Shown: positions 1 to 8,392, numbered from the stretch's first letter. The stretch: 47,549 nt of DNA from JAXGXJ01 sp040772905 (GCA_040772905.1 JAXGXJ010000016.1:1-47549); one strand, 5' to 3'. Notes: generated from the sequence alone by a model not told the origin. Numbers and translations: made by a program.

Positions 1-40
1 GTGGGGGGGGCGCGGCGGCCGCCCCCGCCCCCCGCCCCGG
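1..40. repeat. GC-only low-complexity contig start
   Basis: The first 40 bases consist almost only of G and C, with a run of nine G followed by runs of C. This looks like a low-quality or hard-to-assemble contig end rather than a biological element. No gene is seen before position 140. Confidence 0.5.
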
Positions 41-139
41 ACATGCACGGTCGGACTCCCAGGATACTGGTCGCCGGCAGTTCCGGCACGTCGGGCCCTT
101 GCCGGGTAAGCTATACATAGGACTGCGAGGAGACAGAGC

Positions 140-1597
140 GTGCGCACAAAGATCAGATACTTGCTGAGCGCGAGCACCTTCCGGCGTTGGTGGAGAACGC
201 TGCGGGGCAGCTACTGGTTCATCCCCGCACTCATGTGCGTGGCTGCCATCGGCTTCTCGTATCTTCTCCCCTATCTGGACGATCTCATCGTGGGCGGGGG
301 CAGGGATGTACCGGGGTGGATCTACGGCGGCGGGGTCCAGGGGGCGCGTGCGCTCCTTTCGGCTATCGCTGGGTCGATGATCACCGTGGCCAGCCTCACC
401 TTCTCGATAACATTGGCGGCGCTCTCGAGCTCGGCTCAGCAATACGGACCGCGTCTGCTGGACAAGTTCATGCGCGACACCGGCTACCAAGTGGTGCTGG
501 GCACCTTCGTGGCCAACTTCCTCTACAGCCTCATGGTGCTTCGGCAGATCCGGGACGTGGAGGGCGATGTGGTGCTTCCTCGTTTGGCGGTGAGCTTCGC
601 CGTGCTCTTGGCCATCGCCGCGTTGGCGCTTCTCATCTACTTCTTCCATCATGCAGCCGCGTCCATGCGGGTGTCACACCTGCTGAGCAGCATCGGTAGA
701 GAACTATTCTCAGCTCTGGACACACAGATGGACGAGACTACTCAGGCGAACGGCGATGGGACTGCCGGAGCTCGCAAGAGACGACATGCGCGCTTCCCCG
801 CGGATGGAAAGATGCTGCAGTCCGAGCGAAGCGGCTATCTCGAGACGGTGGATATCGGTGGTCTCAAGAAAGCAGCCCGGGAGGAGGACGTAGTCATCCG
901 AGTGATGGCCCGTCCTGGAGACTTCGTGCTGGAGGGCGCCGACCTGGTGGAAGTCGCTCCCGCGGGTAAGGCGACACCCGAGCTGGCCGAAGAGGTTCTG
1001 GGCGCGTTCACGTTCGGGGCGAACCGCTTCATGGTAGGAGAGGTGGAGTCGGCGGCCGGCGAACTCGTGGAGATCGCCGTGCGGGCTCTGTCTCCGGGCG
1101 TGAACAATCCCAACACGGCCATCGAGTGTCTGGACCAGTTGGTCGCGGCGCTGAGCCACGCCATCCAGAGGCAGGTCGAACTGCGGCGGGCAGGGATCGT
1201 GACGGATGCCGGTGCGAGCGACGTAGGAGATGCGCGGCCTGACGAGACGGCGGACGCGGCAGGGGCGCTACCCGTCGCGGCGACCGCCCACTTCGTGGAG
1301 GGCGAACTCCGGCTGGTCACCCCTCGGCTGGGTCTGCCGGGATTGGTGACGCTCACCTTCGACGAGATCCGGCACCACTCACGAGGGACGCCCACCGTGC
1401 AGCTCCGGCTGATCGAAGCCGTGGCCGGGCTCCTGAGCATGGATGTCGACGACGCCACCCGCAACGCGCTCTTCCATCAGGCGGAGATGATCGAGCGCGC
1501 AGTCCCAGATATCCCGGAGGCGGACGATCGCGAGGCGATCCTGTCTCTGTGCAAGGCCGTGCTCAAGGGCGGCCGACAGCGTCGGCCAAGCGCCTAG
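140..1597 (+). CDS. DUF2254 family integral membrane protein
   Basis: Predicted inner-membrane protein of 485 residues. The N-terminal ~180 residues hold about four hydrophobic segments (roughly 25-50, 70-95, 110-135 and 145-170), followed by a large soluble domain. The family signature is seen in the stretch ALSPGVNNPNTAIECLDQL near residue 315, close to the usual ALSPGxNDPxTA pattern of DUF2254. The function of the family is not known. The start is GTG with a GAGGAG Shine-Dalgarno sequence about 8 bases upstream. A 7-bp perfect hairpin (GGCCGAC/GTCGGCC, 1571-1587) lies at the extreme 3' end, and a second short hairpin at 1608-1623 may contribute to termination. An Asp/Ala-rich insert near residues 355-380 is probably a variable loop. 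Confidence 0.85.
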   Translation: MRTKIRYLLSASTFRRWWRTLRGSYWFIPALMCVAAIGFSYLLPYLDDLIVGGGRDVPGWIYGGGVQGARALLSAIAGSMITVASLTFSITLAALSSSAQQYGPRLLDKFMRDTGYQVVLGTFVANFLYSLMVLRQIRDVEGDVVLPRLAVSFAVLLAIAALALLIYFFHHAAASMRVSHLLSSIGRELFSALDTQMDETTQANGDGTAGARKRRHARFPADGKMLQSERSGYLETVDIGGLKKAAREEDVVIRVMARPGDFVLEGADLVEVAPAGKATPELAEEVLGAFTFGANRFMVGEVESAAGELVEIAVRALSPGVNNPNTAIECLDQLVAALSHAIQRQVELRRAGIVTDAGASDVGDARPDETADAAGALPVAATAHFVEGELRLVTPRLGLPGLVTLTFDEIRHHSRGTPTVQLRLIEAVAGLLSMDVDDATRNALFHQAEMIERAVPDIPEADDREAILSLCKAVLKGGRQRRPSA

Positions 1598-1664
1598 TCG
1601 CGTGCTCTCGAGGAGATCCTCGACGCACCAGCACACACCTCAGAATGCTCCACAGTAGCCATCT

Positions 1665-1750
1665 GGCCAGGTGAAAGACTCCCCCACGGCCGGGCCGCAG
1701 GTCCCACTGCCTGGCCGGTCAACCGCTCCCTGTCCAGGAAGAGAATGACC
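1665..1750 (+). promoter_or_regulatory. Possible structured leader RNA before the MFS gene
   Basis: The 232 bases between the DUF2254 gene and the MFS gene contain nested complementary segments. GGCCAGG (1665-1671) pairs with CCTGGCC (1710-1716) around an inner CGGC/GCCG hairpin (1687-1697). This is followed directly by GGTCA (1717-1721), which can pair with TGACC (1746-1750). The layout resembles a two-domain leader RNA, but I could not match it to a known riboswitch class, and chance pairing is common at this GC content. Confidence 0.2.
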
Positions 1751-1770
1751 CTGAGGGCATCAAGGTGAAG

Positions 1771-1799
1771 GGCCCGCGGCCGGCGCGGCCGGCGCGGCC
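1771..1799. repeat. GC-only short tandem repeat
   Basis: Almost thirty bases of pure G/C contain two tandem copies of the 9-mer GGCCGGCGC followed by GGCC, just before the MFS gene. It could form a strong structure near the ribosome-binding region. Confidence 0.5.
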
Positions 1800-1829
1800 T
1801 TGTATGACGAAAAGGCGGGGAGCGACATC

Positions 1830-3239
1830 ATGGACGCGGTTTCCAGGCGGCACCAGGCAGACGCGCACGAAGTCTCGGAGGCAGGGGGCGGCAGCGGCAT
1901 CCGCGACGTCCTAAGGAATCGGGACTTCAGGTTGCTCTGGGCCGGTGAAGGCGTCTCCCTCATCGGCGACCAGCTGTATCTCATCGCTCTGCCCTGGTTG
2001 GTGCTGCAGCTCACCGGCAACGCTTTCGCCATGGGCACAGTGTTGGCGTTGGCGGCCATCCCCCGGGCGCTTTTCATGCTGGTGGGCGGGGCTCTGACCG
2101 ATCGCCTGTCACCGCGGGCACTCATGCTGGGCTCCAACCTGGCGCGCATGGGTCTGGTGGCGACTTTGGCTGCGCTCACCATGGCGGGGAGCATCGAGCT
2201 ATGGATGATCTACGCGTTCGCGCTCATCTTCGGGCTGGCGGACGCCTTCTTCTTCCCTGCGCAGTCGGCCATCGTCCCCCGGTTGATCGGGACGGAGCGG
2301 TTGCAGACGGGCAATTCCATCATCCAGGGAACGGCGCAGTTGTCGCTGTTCCTCGGCCCCGCCCTGGCCGGACTGCTCATCGCTCTTCTCGACGGGGGAG
2401 CTGCGGCGGACGGTGTCCCCGATATGTGGGGCATCGGCGTGGCCTTCGCGCTTGACGCGGTGAGCTTCGTGGCCTCAGTGACGGCGCTGTCGCTCATGCG
2501 GATGGAGCGCCCCCGAGTGGAGGCGACTCCGGCTGACGGGCGGAAGACGGGCGTGTTCTCCTCTATAGGTGAGGGCTTGAGTTCGGTCTGGAGCGACCGG
2601 CTGCTGCGCTACTACTTCGTGCTGATCGCGGCGGCGAACTTCCTCATCACGGGCCCGTTCTCGGTGGGCATCCCTGTGCTCGCGGACACGCGCTACGCGG
2701 GCGGGGCGGCGGCGTTCGGGATCATCCTTTCCGCCTTCGGCGCCGGCTCGCTGGGCGGCGTGGTGCTCGCAGGAGCGACGCGGAGACCTTCGGCGCGTCG
2801 GTTCCCCGCGGCCATGCTGGGGCTGACTGCGTTCTCCGGGGTGAGTCTAGTCCTGCTGGGGGTCATGCCGTCGCTCGTGCCGTCCGCCTCGGTGGCGGCG
2901 TGCATGGGCGCGGCTCAGGGATACGTGGTCATCCAGTTTGTCACCTGGCTGCAGATCCGTACGCCTCAGCACATGCTGGGCCGCACCATGAGCATGTTGA
3001 TGTTCGCGGTGATGGGGCTCACTCCAGTCTCGAACACGGTGGCAGGTGCGCTCATCCAGTTCAGCGCGACCGGTGTGCTGATGGGGGCGGGCGTGTTGAT
3101 GGTGCTGGTCGTGGCGGTGGGCGCGCTCAGTCCGTCCGTATGGCAGTTGGGCGGCGAGACGCAGGGAGACGATGGACGGTCAATTGCGGCCGGCATCGGC
3201 GGCGTGGTGGTGGAGGAGGCTCTGGATCAGGCGGCGTAG
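1830..3239 (+). CDS. MFS transporter
   Basis: Twelve-helix major facilitator superfamily permease of about 469 residues in the plasma membrane, probably a drug or small-molecule exporter of the MFS_3/enterobactin-exporter type. Visible features are a conserved start (RDFRLLWAGEGVSLIGDQ), the A-motif-like GGALTDRLSPR after helix 2, a central loop near residues 225-245, and a second six-helix half. An in-frame TTG at 1800 would extend the protein, but ATG 1830 has a GGCGGGG purine stretch ten bases upstream and begins the natural N-terminal tail, so it is preferred. The substrate cannot be told from sequence. A second MFS gene of the same general type lies at 41.9-43.4 kb. Confidence 0.85.
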   Translation: MDAVSRRHQADAHEVSEAGGGSGIRDVLRNRDFRLLWAGEGVSLIGDQLYLIALPWLVLQLTGNAFAMGTVLALAAIPRALFMLVGGALTDRLSPRALMLGSNLARMGLVATLAALTMAGSIELWMIYAFALIFGLADAFFFPAQSAIVPRLIGTERLQTGNSIIQGTAQLSLFLGPALAGLLIALLDGGAAADGVPDMWGIGVAFALDAVSFVASVTALSLMRMERPRVEATPADGRKTGVFSSIGEGLSSVWSDRLLRYYFVLIAAANFLITGPFSVGIPVLADTRYAGGAAAFGIILSAFGAGSLGGVVLAGATRRPSARRFPAAMLGLTAFSGVSLVLLGVMPSLVPSASVAACMGAAQGYVVIQFVTWLQIRTPQHMLGRTMSMLMFAVMGLTPVSNTVAGALIQFSATGVLMGAGVLMVLVVAVGALSPSVWQLGGETQGDDGRSIAAGIGGVVVEEALDQAA

Positions 3240-3275
3240 ACCCCGGATCCGCACCTGCGGCGGCTGCGTCCTGCC

Positions 3276-3533
3276 TCAGAACTTGATCTTGCGGATGTCG
3301 GCGCGGTCGATGGCGAAGTTGCCCGGCATCTCGGTCAGGGCGGCCTCAGGCATCATCTCTAGATAGCGCGTGTGGTACCCGGAGGGCGCGCGCATCTGTG
3401 CGCCCAGTTGGCCCAGTAGACCCTTGCCCTCGGCTTTGGCAGCCTCGCGGGCCTGGGAGGTCACCTCTTTGATCTTGTCCTTGGACAGCTCTGCGCAGAT
3501 GATCCGCCGGTCGGTCACGGCGCCCGCGTTCAC
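3276..3533 (-). CDS. Short PH-like protein, truncated paralogue of the 10.0-10.5 kb gene
   Basis: 85-residue protein that aligns with the middle of the 166-residue protein at 10026-10526. Shared segments include VTDRRIICAELSKDKI versus ITDSRLVFAELTRDKV, and EMPGNFAIDRADI versus ESPGNFAIDRSDI. It lacks about 40 N-terminal and 45 C-terminal residues of its paralogue. The GTG start overlaps the stop codon of the upstream lipoprotein gene as GTGA, so translation is probably coupled. Function is unknown; the fold may be a bacterial PH-like beta domain (inference). It is the last gene of the minus-strand run that begins at the fluoride riboswitch. Whether it is a functional short form or a decaying copy cannot be decided from one genome. 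Confidence 0.6.
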   Translation of the reverse strand: MNAGAVTDRRIICAELSKDKIKEVTSQAREAAKAEGKGLLGQLGAQMRAPSGYHTRYLEMMPEAALTEMPGNFAIDRADIRKIKF

Positions 3534-4096
3534 GGCGTCTGCAACTCCACTGTCCAGGGGGTCTCGGCCGGGACCGAGTTGAGCAGCACATATGTGCCGT
3601 CGAGGGAGTCGATCTCCTTGACCGGCGCGGAGGGGATGAGTACGAACGAGATCCCGTCGCGTATGGCATCGATGATGGCGAGAGGATCGCCGAGTTGGTC
3701 CGCCTTGATAATGCCCAGGATGACCCCGTCGAGCTCGCCGGCTCCAGGCATGTCGAGGACCACCCGGGCTTTTCCCTTGACGGTGAAGGGGTCACTCACC
3801 AAGAGGCCGGGCAGTTCTTCCCAGGAGGCGTCATCGGACTTCAGTGTGGCCACGGTCTTCCAGCCGTCTTCGCTTGCGGGCCCAGCGGTGGACGCCGGGC
3901 TCGCAGGCGGTTGCGTTGTGGCGGTGGTGGCGGGCGCCGCGGTCGTGGGCGTCGCAGTGGTGGACACGGCCGGCGCTGTGCTCTCGGGCGGCGCAGTGGT
4001 GTCGTCGTTGCTGGTCGCATCGCCGCCGCATGCAGCGAAGATCAGGACGGCCGCCAGGACGGCAGCCAGAGTCAGTACGGTGCGGCACTTGCTCAT
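3530..4096 (-). CDS. Secreted lipoprotein of unknown function
   Basis: About 188 residues. A short basic N-terminus and a hydrophobic stretch end in the lipobox FAAC, so the mature protein is predicted to be lipid-anchored outside the membrane. A Thr/Ala/Pro-rich linker (about residues 25-70) leads to a C-terminal domain of about 115 residues without a motif I recognise. There are two adjacent ATG codons (4099 and 4096). The GAGGAG ribosome-binding site is 3 bases from the first and 6 from the second, so the second is preferred. The gene lies 65 bases downstream of the DUF190-CBS gene and overlaps the next gene by 4 bases, which suggests membership of the fluoride-riboswitch operon. Confidence 0.75.
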   Translation of the reverse strand: MSKCRTVLTLAAVLAAVLIFAACGGDATSNDDTTAPPESTAPAVSTTATPTTAAPATTATTQPPASPASTAGPASEDGWKTVATLKSDDASWEELPGLLVSDPFTVKGKARVVLDMPGAGELDGVILGIIKADQLGDPLAIIDAIRDGISFVLIPSAPVKEIDSLDGTYVLLNSVPAETPWTVELQTP

Positions 4097-4164
4097 CATG
4101 CTCTCCTCGTCGTTTGGCCTGCCACTCTACAACAGCCGCTCGCCTCGCGCCACCCGCAGAGAGC

Positions 4165-5385
4165 TCAGCTCGCCAACAAGCGCAGCATGAACTCTCGGCT
4201 GAGCATGCCCATGTAGACGCCGTTCGAGTCGACCACGGGGAGCCTCTTGCGCCGCTGCTCCACCATCCACCCGATGGCGTCCTCCACACTCGTCTGCTCG
4301 GGCAGCACGGGTACCGTACGCATGAGATCGCGCGCGGATTTCTTGTCCGGACGCTCCTTGCTTCGCGGATCGAGGAAGGGGAGGAGGTCCTTGTCGGAGA
4401 TGACCCCGAGTGGCGCACCACGCTCGTCCACCACCACTATTCGCTGCCCCTCTTCGTCCAAGAGGTCGAACAGCTGCGGCGCCGGCGTGTCGGGTGGCAC
4501 GGTGGGCACTTGGAGCAACTCCACCTCGCCGACGGCCGTCTGCCCGGACACGCTCACTCCGTAGCTGCGCAACACGCGCCTACGCGCGCAGGATGACGAC
4601 GCCACCCGCAGCACATCGATGCGGGCCAGCATGCCGGTGAGCCGCCTGTCGGCGTCCACCACCGGGAGGCGTTTGAGACCGTTGTGAGCCATGAGGCGCG
4701 CGGCCTCGGCCAATGGGGCATCGGCGGAGGTGGTGGCCACCTCGCCGGTCATGAGTCTCTGTGCGGTGAGGGAGGGGTCGGCGAACATCTCGCGGTACTC
4801 GGCTTCGGACAGCTCCTGACCTTTGCCGAGTGCCGCCAGCAGCGCCGGTTTGGCCTGCATGCCTGCCTTGTCGACCACGTCCTGTTGCGTGACCATGCCT
4901 ACCAACCTGCCTCGGCCGTCGACCACCGGCACACCATCGAACTCGGCTCGGACCAGCAGGGAGATGATGGAACGAAGGTCGGTTTCGAGCTTCACCGAGA
5001 CCGGCGCGGAGGTCATCACGTCGCGCACCGCCATGCCCCGGGGCAGCAGCCCTCCTTCGGTGCGGTGCACACAGAGGTCGCGGTCCTGCACCAGCACGAT
5101 GCCGTCACTGACCAACTCATCGACCTTCGGCAACAGCCGGTCCAGTTCGGGCGCGGGGAGGACGATCTCGATCTTGAGCGGCATGTTGTGAGAGAGGTCG
5201 AGCACGCGGTGCGAGGCCACCTCACCGTTCTCGTAGCTGCCGGCCACCGCTTTGGTCACCAGGCACCTTGCCGCGCTCTTCTCACGCGCCACCAGCCGGA
5301 CGATCGCGTCGTAGAGTGGGCTGCTCTTCCAACGAGCATCCTCGCTGGTGAAGATCTCGATGACCTTGTACGAGACATCTGTCAC
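4165..5385 (-). CDS. DUF190 domain protein fused to four CBS domains
   Basis: 406-residue cytoplasmic protein. Residues 1-108 form a DUF190 domain, a small ferredoxin-fold-like family often encoded beside the CrcB fluoride channel. Two tandem CBS pairs (Bateman modules) follow. Visible CBS cores are RDVMTSAPVSVKLETDLRS, LMTGEVATTSADAPLAEAA, a more diverged third copy, and ARDLMRTVPVLPEQTSVEDA; each ends in the typical LPVVDxxGxxxGM(V/L)xxxD pattern. CBS pairs usually sense adenine nucleotides. The GTG start has an AAGGAGG ribosome-binding site 8 bases upstream. It starts 40 bases after crcB and is almost surely co-transcribed with it under the fluoride riboswitch. Inference: a fluoride-stress regulatory or accessory protein. 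Confidence 0.85.
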   Translation of the reverse strand: MTDVSYKVIEIFTSEDARWKSSPLYDAIVRLVAREKSAARCLVTKAVAGSYENGEVASHRVLDLSHNMPLKIEIVLPAPELDRLLPKVDELVSDGIVLVQDRDLCVHRTEGGLLPRGMAVRDVMTSAPVSVKLETDLRSIISLLVRAEFDGVPVVDGRGRLVGMVTQQDVVDKAGMQAKPALLAALGKGQELSEAEYREMFADPSLTAQRLMTGEVATTSADAPLAEAARLMAHNGLKRLPVVDADRRLTGMLARIDVLRVASSSCARRRVLRSYGVSVSGQTAVGEVELLQVPTVPPDTPAPQLFDLLDEEGQRIVVVDERGAPLGVISDKDLLPFLDPRSKERPDKKSARDLMRTVPVLPEQTSVEDAIGWMVEQRRKRLPVVDSNGVYMGMLSREFMLRLLAS

Positions 5386-5425
5386 GGCCGCCGCCTCCTT
5401 CCGAGGACCTGCGCTACATCCGGTT

Positions 5426-5806
5426 TCAGGCCACTATCCGGCCCATGTATATCCCAGCCAGGGCCAGAGCCAACCCCCCTGCATTGTTGGCGAAGAAGCC
5501 GGCCAGAGCGATGGCCCAACTGCCGTCACGCACCAGCGTCATGGTCTCCAACGCGAAAGTGGAGAACGTGGTGAAGCCACCCAGGAAGCCGGTGAGTAGC
5601 AGGAGGCGCACGAGCGGGGAGAGGAACGTTCGTTCCTCGGCTATACCGAAGATGAGGCCGGCCAGCAGGCACCCCACGAGGTTGACGAAGAGCGTGCCAA
5701 AGGGGAAGCCGGTGCCCAGCCAGCGGGTCATACCGATGGTCGATGCATAACGGAGGGCCGATCCCACCGCGCCGCCGAGAGCCACTACCGCCACCTGCAA
5801 CCCCAT
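5426..5806 (-). CDS. crcB: Fluoride ion channel CrcB (Fluc)
   Basis: 126-residue four-helix membrane protein of the CrcB/Fluc family, which works as a dual-topology dimer exporting fluoride. Diagnostic segments are GGAVGSALRY at the start, the GTLFVNLVGC helix with its conserved Asn, and GFLGGFTTFSTF with the Phe/Ser/Thr residues lining the fluoride path. Full length for the family. The ATG at 5806 has an AGGAA motif 5 bases upstream and a GAGGAG further up. The gene is directly preceded by a fluoride riboswitch, which fixes its role. It heads an operon with the DUF190-CBS protein and probably two more genes. Confidence 0.96.
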   Translation of the reverse strand: MGLQVAVVALGGAVGSALRYASTIGMTRWLGTGFPFGTLFVNLVGCLLAGLIFGIAEERTFLSPLVRLLLLTGFLGGFTTFSTFALETMTLVRDGSWAIALAGFFANNAGGLALALAGIYMGRIVA

Positions 5807-5843
5807 ACCGTTCCTGGCTCCTCACACCTTGGGGACACGACAT

Positions 5844-5893
5844 CGATAGGAGTCATCAGCACACACATGCGGTTCGGGTGAACTCCATCACCC
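5844..5893 (-). promoter_or_regulatory. Fluoride riboswitch (crcB motif)
   Basis: Read on the minus strand, the leader of crcB contains GGGTGATGGAGTTCACCC, then GAACCGC, then GCTGATGACTCCTAT. These are the three conserved blocks of the crcB-motif fluoride aptamer: the GATGGxGTTC stem-loop, the ACCGC pseudoknot strand and the CTGATGACTCCTA 3' strand. The aptamer ends about 38 bases before the start codon. No clear T-run terminator follows, so control may act on translation. Fluoride binding should turn the operon on. Confidence 0.95.
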
Positions 5894-6029
5894 AGCCATC
5901 GGGCCGTCACGATTGTAGGCAGCGGTGTCGGCAGATGCAAGGAGACGGCGTCTTTGCCCCCTCCTCCTTCGGGCCATCCGTCTTGCTCGCCGCGCCCGGT
6001 CGCTGTGGGCCGTTCGATCAATCTCCCTA

Positions 6030-6058
6030 TTGACTTCGCCGCCTGGGCGCGGTATAGA
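6030..6058 (+). promoter_or_regulatory. Sigma70-type promoter of the first binding-protein gene
   Basis: TTGACT (6030-6035), a 17-base spacer and TATAGA (6053-6058) form a near-consensus housekeeping promoter about 130 bases upstream of the 6191 start codon. It lies in the 384-base gap shared with the divergent crcB operon. Confidence 0.65.
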
Positions 6059-6067
6059 ATACAATAT

Positions 6068-6087
6068 CGTATACGAAGTCGTATGCG
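6068..6087. promoter_or_regulatory. Tandem near-palindromes, possible operator
   Basis: CGTATACG (6068-6075) and CGTATGCG (6080-6087) are two near-identical 8-mers, the first a perfect palindrome, with a 12-base period. They lie just downstream of the -10 box, at or after the expected transcription start, where a repressor would block transcription. Confidence 0.4.
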
Positions 6088-6190
6088 TACTGTGAATCGA
6101 GTGACCGTGAAGCCGTGGCGTGGCTTCTCGGCCGCGGACACAGCGGCAGGGGCCATGAGCCCACGATCATCACTCACGGAGGGTCGGCAG

Positions 6191-7636
6191 ATGTCGGAAG
6201 AAAGAACCGTGTCACGGAGGGAGTTCCTCAAGCTGGCCGGTCTCGCGGGAGCCACCATAGGAGGGGCAGGAGGCCTGGGCGGGCTCATATCCGCGTGCGG
6301 CGGGGAGGAGACCGCCACCACTGCCGCACCGACCACCGCTGCGCCCACCGAGACCGCCGCTGCTTCGACCGAGACCACCGTGGGGGCGACTAGCACGGTG
6401 GCGGCAGAGGCGGAGATGGGCCGCGAACTCAAGGTGGGCATCTCGGTGCCCAAGACCGGTCCGCTGGCCGTCTTTGCCGCCCCCTTCGACTGGGTGCACG
6501 ATCAGTGGAAGGCGGCGCTCGGTGACGGCGTCGTGTGCGGCGACGGCAAGAAGCGCGCCATCAGGACGTTCGTGCAGGACACGCAGAGCGACACCAACCG
6601 CACCGCCCAGGTGACGGGCGACCTCATCCAGAACGACGGCGTGGACATCATCTTCGCGGGTGGCGCCCCGGACACCATGAACCCAGCCGCCGACCAGTGT
6701 GAGGCCTTGGAGGTGCCCGGGCTGTTCATCCAGGGGCCGTGGCAGGCCTTCTTCTTCCAGCGGGGCGGCACTCCCGACAAGCCTTTCAAGTGGGGCTATG
6801 CCCTGTGCGTGGGTGTGGAGGCCATGGCCGCCGTATTCACCGACATGTGGGACAAGATCGCCACCAACAAGAAAGTGGGGCTGCTCTATCCCAACACTGC
6901 CGACGGCCAGGCCTGGGCCGACGAGAAGACCGGCGGGCCGTTCTTCTTCAAGCGCGCCGGCTACGAATACACCATGCCCGGCATGTTTCAGGCTGGCTCG
7001 GAGGATTACACCCAGCAGATCAGCGAGTTCAAGAAGTTCGGCGCCGAGATCTGTGCCGGCCAGGCCACCTCGCCCGATTTCACCAACTTCTGGAAGCAGG
7101 CTCTGCAGCAGGGCTTCAATCCCAAGATGTGCACTGTGGGCCAAGCCCTCAACTTCGCCGAGACCGCCAATGCCATCGGCCCCACGGTCATCGGGCTCAC
7201 CACCGAGATCAGCTGGCACCCCGCCTACCCGTATGTGAGCTCGCTCACCGGACAGACCTGCCAGCAGATCGCCGACGCCTACGAGGCCGACACGAAGCGG
7301 CAGTGGTCGGCGGAGCTGATCTTCTTCTCGCTCATGGAATGGTATGTCGCCGCGCTCAAGGCCATCTCCGAGCCGGAAGACAAAGAAGCCATCCTGACCG
7401 CGCTCACCACCACGAAGGTGGAGACCATCTACGGTCCGGTGGACTTCACCGCTCCAGTGGACATGACGGCCGAACTGGAAGTGACTCACCCGGTGCCCAA
7501 CTGCCTGCGCATGCCCACCGCCGCCGGCCAATGGCTCAAAGGTGAGAGGTGGGATTACGAGAAGTATCTTGTGTCGAACAAGTTCGTCCCCGGCGCCAAG
7601 ATCACGAAAGAGGTCCAAGCCATCCAGTACTCCTAG
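6191..7636 (+). CDS. Tat-exported ABC transporter substrate-binding protein (branched-chain amino acid type)
   Basis: 481-residue periplasmic-binding protein of the LivJ/amide-urea type (Peripla_BP_6). The N-terminus has a twin-arginine motif SRREFLK, a hydrophobic stretch and a cysteine (SACGG), so it is probably a Tat-exported lipoprotein. A Thr/Ala-rich linker precedes the ligand-binding domain, which starts with ELKVGISVPKTGPLA. The reading frame is open upstream to 5954, but ATG 6191 starts the Tat signal and has a GGAGGG site 7 bases upstream. No permease or ATPase gene is nearby, so it is an orphan binding protein or serves a remote transporter. It is a clear paralogue of the protein at 12847-14274 (for example TNFWKQA and WHP motifs). 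The ligand is unknown. Confidence 0.92.
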   Translation: MSEERTVSRREFLKLAGLAGATIGGAGGLGGLISACGGEETATTAAPTTAAPTETAAASTETTVGATSTVAAEAEMGRELKVGISVPKTGPLAVFAAPFDWVHDQWKAALGDGVVCGDGKKRAIRTFVQDTQSDTNRTAQVTGDLIQNDGVDIIFAGGAPDTMNPAADQCEALEVPGLFIQGPWQAFFFQRGGTPDKPFKWGYALCVGVEAMAAVFTDMWDKIATNKKVGLLYPNTADGQAWADEKTGGPFFFKRAGYEYTMPGMFQAGSEDYTQQISEFKKFGAEICAGQATSPDFTNFWKQALQQGFNPKMCTVGQALNFAETANAIGPTVIGLTTEISWHPAYPYVSSLTGQTCQQIADAYEADTKRQWSAELIFFSLMEWYVAALKAISEPEDKEAILTALTTTKVETIYGPVDFTAPVDMTAELEVTHPVPNCLRMPTAAGQWLKGERWDYEKYLVSNKFVPGAKITKEVQAIQYS

Positions 7637-7686
7637 CCCCTTCCTAGCCGCTTTCCTGAACGCCCCCTCAAGGAAGGCGACCCCTT

Positions 7687-7730
7687 GGCCGCGCGGAAAC
7701 GCCTCTGGCGTTTCCGCGCGGCCCTTCTTG
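7687..7730 (+). terminator. Intrinsic terminator after the binding-protein gene
   Basis: A perfect 17-base inverted repeat (7687-7703 and 7707-7723) with a 3-base loop, followed by CTTCTTGT, lies 50 bases after the stop codon. It insulates the carD region. Confidence 0.85.
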
Positions 7731-7797
7731 TCAGTGTGCCTGCCCGCGCGCAGTGTGGGGCGGCTGAGGTGCGCGCATCTATCAGCAATCATCTTCA

Positions 7798-7806
7798 TGC
7801 TATAAT
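7798..7806 (+). promoter_or_regulatory. Extended -10 promoter before carD
   Basis: TGCTATAAT gives a perfect TATAAT with an extended TGn. No good -35 box is seen at 16-18 bases. It sits in a locally AT-rich stretch about 65 bases upstream of the TTG start. Confidence 0.6.
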
Positions 7807-7870
7807 TAGAATCTATTAAATGATGCTACTGATCCCCCCACCCGCGGAGATAACGACATGTTGAGGCGAG

Positions 7871-8392
7871 TTGTATAAGGTCGGAGATATGGTCGTCTAC
7901 GGGCGGATCGGCATCTGCAGGGTGGAGGCCGTCGGAGCGCCCGCCCTTTCCGGGGCGGACGAGAGCAAGGATTACTACACGCTCTCCCTCGTGCATCGTG
8001 ACGGACGCGTCTATGTTCCCGTGGACACGCGGGTCTCCATGCGCCCGGTCATGTCGCGTGAGGCCGCCTTGACCCTCATCGAGCAGATCCCTTCCATCGA
8101 CGAGTCGGCCTTCGATGCTCGTGACATGGGAGCGCTCAAGCAGCACTACGACTCCCTTCTCGTCTCGCACGACTGCGCTGATCTGGTGCATGTCATCAAG
8201 AGCGTGTACGTCAAGCGGCGCGCCCTCGTGGGCAGCGGCAAGAGCCTCGGGCAGGTGGAGGCTCAGTATATGAGACAGGCCGAGGAGATGCTCTACGACG
8301 AGCTCTCGGTAGCGCTCGATATCCCCCGGGGCGAGGTGCAGGGCTACGTGGAGGATGCTGTGAGCGCGCTCGCCGACTCCTCCGCCTGCTAG
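7871..8392 (+). CDS. carD: CarD family transcriptional regulator
   Basis: 173-residue RNA-polymerase-binding regulator. The N-terminal ~60 residues (YKVGDMVVYGRIGICRVE, then YYTLSL and VYVPVDT) form the Tudor-like RNAP-interaction domain. The rest is a helical DNA-binding domain with KSLGQVEAQYMRQAEEMLYDELSVAL, typical of CarD/CdnL. These proteins stabilise the open complex at many promoters. The frame closes just upstream with TGA, so TTG 7871 is the first usable start, with GAGGCGAG before it. A six-codon ORF starting at ATG 7858 overlaps this start and could couple translation. Confidence 0.9.
   Translation: MYKVGDMVVYGRIGICRVEAVGAPALSGADESKDYYTLSLVHRDGRVYVPVDTRVSMRPVMSREAALTLIEQIPSIDESAFDARDMGALKQHYDSLLVSHDCADLVHVIKSVYVKRRALVGSGKSLGQVEAQYMRQAEEMLYDELSVALDIPRGEVQGYVEDAVSALADSSAC

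Noticed and set aside
6212..7798. 528-residue open frame on the minus strand
   Set aside because: Antisense to the first binding-protein gene and runs through its terminator hairpin.
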